A DNA stretch of 64,000 nt from Holothuria scabra (Eukaryota; Echinodermata; Holothuroidea; Aspidochirotida; Holothuriidae), in contig CM074200.1 in assembly GCA_037179385.1 (NCBI GenBank), positions 32,367,884 through 32,431,883 on the forward strand, in the 5' to 3' direction. The number at the start of each line of letters is the position of its first letter. Within the stretch, counting starts at the first letter, position 1. Both the position numbers and the translations under genes were made by a program. Below are positions 58,960 through 64,000 of the stretch, piece after piece. The notes under the pieces were generated by a model. The model did no database searches. It had not been told where the DNA came from and saw only the letters and a list, made by a program, of their open reading frames with translations.

Positions 58960-60795
58960 ATTTCCGATTTACTCCCCTTGCGGTACAGTGAAAAGCTTCT
59001 CACCTAGTTTAAGTTTTTTCTTCTACAGAATACATAGTTCCGACTCATTGAGAAGCTTACCTATTGATGTTCATGTTGCCACAGCGTTACTTAATTTGCA
59101 ATAGATGTAATATTAAATGTAACGAAAAACAATTTAACTTGCTACAAATAACACTTACTGTAACGGCAACTTGTTAAACACTCAACACTCTGTTTCAGAC
59201 GCACGAGTGCCGTATACATGTGATTATTAATTTTTATTCTGACCGTACTTGTGTCTTTCATAAACAGATATAAGACTTGAAAATTAAAATATTCACTCAC
59301 AATGAACCCGTACCTCTTAATTTCAGTGGTCTCATGAAATTAATATCCACAAGGATGGGTAATGTTTGAATGTATTTCTAAAATAACTTATGCTTGCTTG
59401 ATCGCTATGTTTTATTAACATTCAGTAGAAGCATTATATTTTTTGATAATGATTAATAAGGCCACTTGTAAATGTTTACAAGCAAACGGATTACTCTCAT
59501 TGATTTCACCCGGCTCAATAAACCGCCAGTATCATTTTCTTTTCGTCATAATCTCGGTGCTTCTTATGGCTTGAAATTTCATTAGCAACTTACTTTTTAT
59601 GTGACTTTGGACTAGACAGAAGTCACAAAGAAAGCTTTATTATGAAAGTCTTTTTTAAACATTTAAAAGTCATTCAAGATTAAATAGTTAGTGAATTATT
59701 GCGTCACTTAAAATTGCATTCGATGATTAAAGAAAGAAATTTAACTTTCAAAGAAAAGTGTTGGACATAGGAGGTGAACAGTGGTGCATTCAAAGTTGGT
59801 GGGGCAAGCAGGATATGTGTTCTCCGACCCAAGGGAGAGGGATTTAGGGGAGATTTTTTTAAAAATTAGGTTCTTGCAGATGCAATCTAAATGCTACATT
59901 GGTGTTAGACTATTATGCATACACACATTTTATACATACAAAACGGCATCCACGACGGGAGGCATTGGCCTAATGGCCCCTGGCTAGACCACCAGACTAA
60001 AATATGTAGAAGAGATTCACATGCATCCCCCTTCCAAAGATCGAAGAATAAGCCAACTAAGGTGGACAAAACAGGGTGACCATACCCCGACAATTTAAAT
60101 AGCATTTATGAAATACACTGTTGTGAGCTATGGTCTTGTCTTAAAGTGTTTTCTCCTTTACTTAACCCCACCCCCACCCCTTCCAGCGAAACATAGATTT
60201 GCTCTACCTAATTAGTGTATCAAGTAATCCGCCAAACAAAAACTGTTAATCCAAGAGATTACCTTTCATGTCTTTCCTTGACACAAAAAACTTCCAAGGA
60301 CCTGGATCAGTGGAAGAGTAACTTTACCTTTTTGAGCCTAGGGTTAATGTCATCTTTCCTTCGTACTGCCTTCATACGGTCTTTTAAATATTACCATTTT
60401 CATCGCAGCACTAATTGTACGTCGACCAACATATTGCGTCGCCCATTTTGCGCGGTCGTATACTAAATAGGCCTAGCTGAAAGCATGTATTTAATTCAGT
60501 GCAAATCAGTTGAGCTTTTCAAATATCGTACATAGCACTCGTTACATACTTTCCCAAATGAACTTTAAAAATCCCAACACACACGCAGGATGGTTAATAC
60601 TTATTATTAAACACCTTAAGGATACCAACAAGCACCAAGGGCCTTGGTGTAAAAAAAAATGCAACAAATTATTGCAAGGAACAGAGACTGTGAGCTTCAA
60701 AAGGCATCAGGACATCAACTGATTTAACAAGCCTACTGAGAGAGTTTTAAGCACATAGAAATACGAATTGAAAAACACAAGAACCAAAAGCCAGA
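58960..60795. other. Gene-free stretch, nothing recognised
   Basis: Frames at 59,781, 59,905 (minus), 60,215 and 60,510 are unrecognised. C-runs lie near 60,165. Confidence 0.4.
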
Positions 60796-61330
60796 CTGGA
60801 CCAGGGAGTTGCAACAGGACCAAAACTCATCCGACAACAACTCACTGCACAACACAACAAAGGAAACAAAAATAACAGCAAAAATAACACACGAAATTTA
60901 TAATCATATTTATCTAAGAGAATGTTATAAGACAATATAAAGTATAAGCTTTTTTTCAAGAGTTTGTCGTTATATGAGCGGTCTCGTTAATCCCTGTACA
61001 TCCGGTCAAAATAAAATTAACTTAATTGGTGAATGCCGGAAGGTGTTATTTCTTCTCTTTCAAAAGCTGTTTGCACTCCCCAAAGTCTCTCATAAAATGT
61101 CATTTTTCGTGGCTCTTTTATATGATCCACACTTGCATTGCAAAAGAAATTCGTTGTCATGGTAAATACTTGTAAATACTACATTTATTTTCAATTTCTG
61201 TTCTGTTTATTTTCAAAATGTAATTGAAGTTCTTTCTTCAAGGAAAAAGGGATTTGTTGTCTGCTTCTTCTGTATACTAAGTCTGGGAATTTTGCAACTC
61301 TTATAACTTTGCCAGTAACAGTATATATAT

Positions 61331-61362
61331 AAACTTCCTGATATGTATATATCAGGAAGTTT
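61331..61362. repeat. Perfect 14+4+14 hairpin
   Basis: AAACTTCCTGATAT, a GTAT loop, then ATATCAGGAAGTTT. It sits in a TA-rich context. No flanking direct repeat was found. Confidence 0.9.
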
Positions 61363-61364
61363 CA

Positions 61365-62685
61365 AGAAATTTTCTCAATTGTAGTGACAAAAATTATTCG
61401 TTTTATGAAGGAAGAAGCCTGAATTTTGTTAAACAGCCGTTCCTAGTTTTGTAGCACCTACCTCTGGACTGGTAGAGCTGGCAAGTTAGCTATCAAAGTA
61501 TTGTCAGAGAAGGCCACCTGTGACGAATTATATAACTAGACTTAAATGATGCTGCTAGCGTATTAACATCAAATTCAACACAAAAGAAAGAAAATTCCCT
61601 CATCTAAATAACTGGCTCTTCATCAATATTCTCTTTACGAATTTTGTAAATTGGGTCTAAGTGCATGTATCAGCATATTTATTAAATACAAATTTCCGTC
61701 AAGCTAACCTCCCTTCGAAAAGCAACTCCTTGGTAAAAGGTCACAACTGGCTCGAGTTCAAGTTCGTGACACATTAGTAAATAATCACATAGCTTCTTAC
61801 CGTATGAGCTAGCGGTCAAAACCAGTCTCCCTGATGTTTTTGTTGATTTTTTTTATTGTTTTATTTAATTCCACTCAGAGATGCAAATGTAATTTGTTCT
61901 AAGAGAGATGGAAAGCATTCTAACCTAAGAATTTATCGTGCCGTTCATAACAGTACTTGTGTCGATATATCTTAAATTTTCAATGCATTTTATACCGTTT
62001 AGTTTATTCATTCTGAATCTACCATTACTGTATTCATTTTGAATTCGTAAATATTTTCCATGGGTATCACTGTCTCGTGAGTGCTACGTTCAATCCATCT
62101 TGTGAAATAGTTATTTATTATTTTCTTCGTTGCTTTGTTTTATCGACGCATGTGAGAAACCTTAGATTAAGGAGCCGTACTTATGCATCGTAATAATGAC
62201 TAAACCGTCAAATGAGAACAGAATTAGGTATATCAACTAGATTTGTTGTTGTTAAGTTGAGATATATACGTTACATGAGATGTGAATGGATGATTCATAC
62301 AGATTCTCAATCTTATTGATTGATGTTTTTTAAACAAAGTGCAAAGAGTTACCTCTAAATTCCCAGAATAGCTTAATCAACTTTTAAAAACGAGCTAAAA
62401 ATCTCACAACCGTGGCATTTATTACAGTGCAATATGCAAGAGTTGTCACTGGTAATGTGATGACCGTTAAGAAATAAAAATGGAATGACATAACTTACGG
62501 AGACAATGTAAGCCCATGGACGCTAAGAATTAACACCAGGGGGAAGGGAAGATTTCATAAGTGAGGTTAATAAGTACTTTAGTGTCAACTAAATTATATA
62601 TAGGACGAAAATTTTCACTTTGTAATTATTGAGATTAAATAGTCTCTTTCCTCTGAAAATTGCTTAACCTAAAATCCATGCGTGC
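61365..62685. other. Gene-free stretch, nothing recognised
   Basis: Very AT-rich. No open frame of at least 60 codons, and no repeat, was seen here. Confidence 0.5.
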
Positions 62686-62689
62686 ACCG

Positions 62690-63324
62690 CGGGTAGCTGT
62701 TGTTGGAGGACGTGAAACGCTCTACAGTTTCTTTGAAAAAGTGTTCGTTACCAAAGGCAATCTTGATTTTATCCCGCAAATTCTTATCCCAATGCCTCTG
62801 TAAACCCACTATCTGGCAAAATTCCAATGTAGTGACTTATTCTTTACATCCAACTGGTTCACTTTTCGTTGCCAACCGTCATGTTAAATTAGAAAATTTG
62901 TATCATTTGACCCTATGCTAGTGTAGTGAGCAACAATCTCTCAACAACTAGTTTTAATAATTTCGTTTCCTAAAAACTGAAAATAAATATTGAAACATGA
63001 GTAAAATGTATACTTCAACAATGCTTCCATCTCATGACGTAATTGAATCAAATAGATACAACTAAAGTATATTGTTTACACGTTTATTTCCGGTCGTTCT
63101 GCTGAATTTTTTATCATTAGCTTTGTCATTCGCAAAAGGAGCCTACACTTTAAGGTATATGTGGACAGTAAACATTGTTTAGGAGTTACTTTGAAAAGAG
63201 CAGAAGAGATGATCATTAAAACGGTGTACTCCCTAACAAGAGATTTAGCAATAGAAACAAAAAGATCTGTCAATCAATAGAAACATATTGTTATGAAATT
63301 TGCTCCTTCTCTGACAGCTCCGTG
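62690..63324. mobile_element. Diverged relative of the 41-kb CAGGGAG element
   Basis: It aligns with 40,945-41,816 in the same orientation: GTTCGT, AATCTTG.TTTTATCC.GC, TTCTTATC, GTTGCCA, CAATGCTTCCATCT-ATGACG, TTTATTTCC.GTC.TTCTG, GATGATCATTAAAA, ATAGAAACAAA and CTCCTTCTCT. The ends are mutated (CGGGTAGCTG and CAGCTCCGTG). CGTGCACC occurs at both edges (62,681-62,688 and 63,321-63,328). The GTAT array of the other copy is absent. Confidence 0.65.
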
Positions 63325-63329
63325 CACCT

Positions 63330-64000
63330 ATTACGCTCACTTACCAACCTTCCAATCAACCTACTTTCAACGCCTACGTCACTGTTTACAAATAGTGAGC
63401 ATGTTTACAGAAAATTTTATCACAGTGCTATTTTCTTTTGTGTTGGCTCGACATTTAAGTCGGTTTATCCATATTCTATACCGTTGTAAGGTTGTACGCA
63501 TACTTGTCACTTCTAATGTACATCACGTGGTTTTGATAAATTGCTCAAAAGTGGTCACAATCGTAAAACGAGTCACAAAGTAAGTAGTAGACGGTTGTCA
63601 TGGAATCTTATACCATTGGTTTGGTTGACAACTTTAAAGTTGATTGAAATTCCATTTTTGAGATCAACGTCAAGAAGATTTTACTTTAAATGCCACCGTC
63701 AAACACGAACAATTTCGATTCTGACAGACAACATTGGCTGTTTACTTTGAGAGAAACAAAGTACACATATCGATTTAAACCAAGAAAGAGATCAAAAAAA
63801 CAGAAAATGGTAGGACAATTGAAAAGGAAATTTGTGTTGTTAATTTCCAGGGTTCTAAATGCACATTGTACATTTTTCAATATGATTAGGACAATAGTCA
63901 AAAATTACGTGATTAACATCATTCTTCTGGTAACAACGCTTTAGTAAAAATCAGGTCATTTTGTCCAAAAGCCAACTGAATTTCCTTTTAATGACTAAGT
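63330..64000. other. Gene-free to window edge, one weak frame
   Basis: A plus-strand frame from ATG at 63,690 (MPPSNTNNFDSDRQHW...) runs 84 codons; its first 39 residues are hydrophilic and basic and its remainder hydrophobic. It overlaps a minus-strand frame of similar length and is not recognised. Confidence 0.25.

Noticed and set aside
60802..61732. A complete 930-bp CAGGGAG element between 60,802 and 61,732
   Set aside because: The right end has one change, the interiors do not align with the 41-kb element, and the flanks (ACTGGAC, GTAAAAG) are not a duplication. Kept only as a possibility within the motif finding.

Overview
This is an AT-rich, intron- or intergenic-like stretch of an animal genome. 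It has no operons, no Shine-Dalgarno spacing and no dense reading frames. It carries instead a tRNA-derived SINE, many short terminal-inverted-repeat (TIR) DNA elements (MITEs), minisatellites, microsatellites and homopolymer runs. The recurring TAGGCCTA-type words, the repeats containing 'tagccaggattgtg' and a decayed exon ending in a CYRRFCDK block are what I would expect of a marine invertebrate, perhaps an echinoderm. That attribution is inference. No open frame longer than about 167 codons exists, and most long frames are chance or repeat-driven.

Layout. 0-6 kb: mostly featureless, with a palindromic micro-insertion at 2.1 kb and two tandem copies of a 'tagccaggattgtg' repeat at 3.5-3.9 kb. 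6.1-6.5 kb: a hAT-like MITE. 7.1-7.5 kb (minus strand): a decayed first coding exon with two in-frame stops and a CCAAT-type promoter behind it. 8.3-9.9 kb: a second and a third palindromic micro-insertion, a long GAAT/GAAC microsatellite and a 405-bp MITE. 15.3-18.7 kb: a GTAC-rich hAT-like MITE, a foldback element and a 27-bp minisatellite. 19.1-19.35 kb: a piggyBac-type MITE. 20.0-21.2 kb (plus strand): the best candidate for an intact gene, a CCAAT promoter and non-coding leader exon with a good donor, then an exon with a 72-residue frame. 21.8-22.1 kb: the second GTAC-rich MITE with a perfect 8-bp target duplication. 23-41 kb: sparse, with a cluster of three related palindromes (32.6-32.75 kb), a perfect 42-bp palindrome (38.43 kb) and weak candidate frames. 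40.9-41.8 kb: a CAGGGAG-ended element holding a (GTAT)n array, with a diverged relative at 62.7-63.3 kb. 42-64 kb: SINE copies, another 410-bp MITE, two more piggyBac MITEs and some first-exon-like sequence at 58.6 kb.

The most unusual theme is a set of very short palindromic insertions (2.1, 8.3 and 9.3 kb). Each consists of two facing inverted repeats with almost nothing between them and is flanked by a 7-8 bp direct repeat. Two of them share the TIR sequence (CAGGGAG/CTCCCTG) of the larger element at 41 kb, and a core of that TIR recurs seven times in the window. I saw no CRISPR, rRNA or functional tRNA gene, and no intact transposase.
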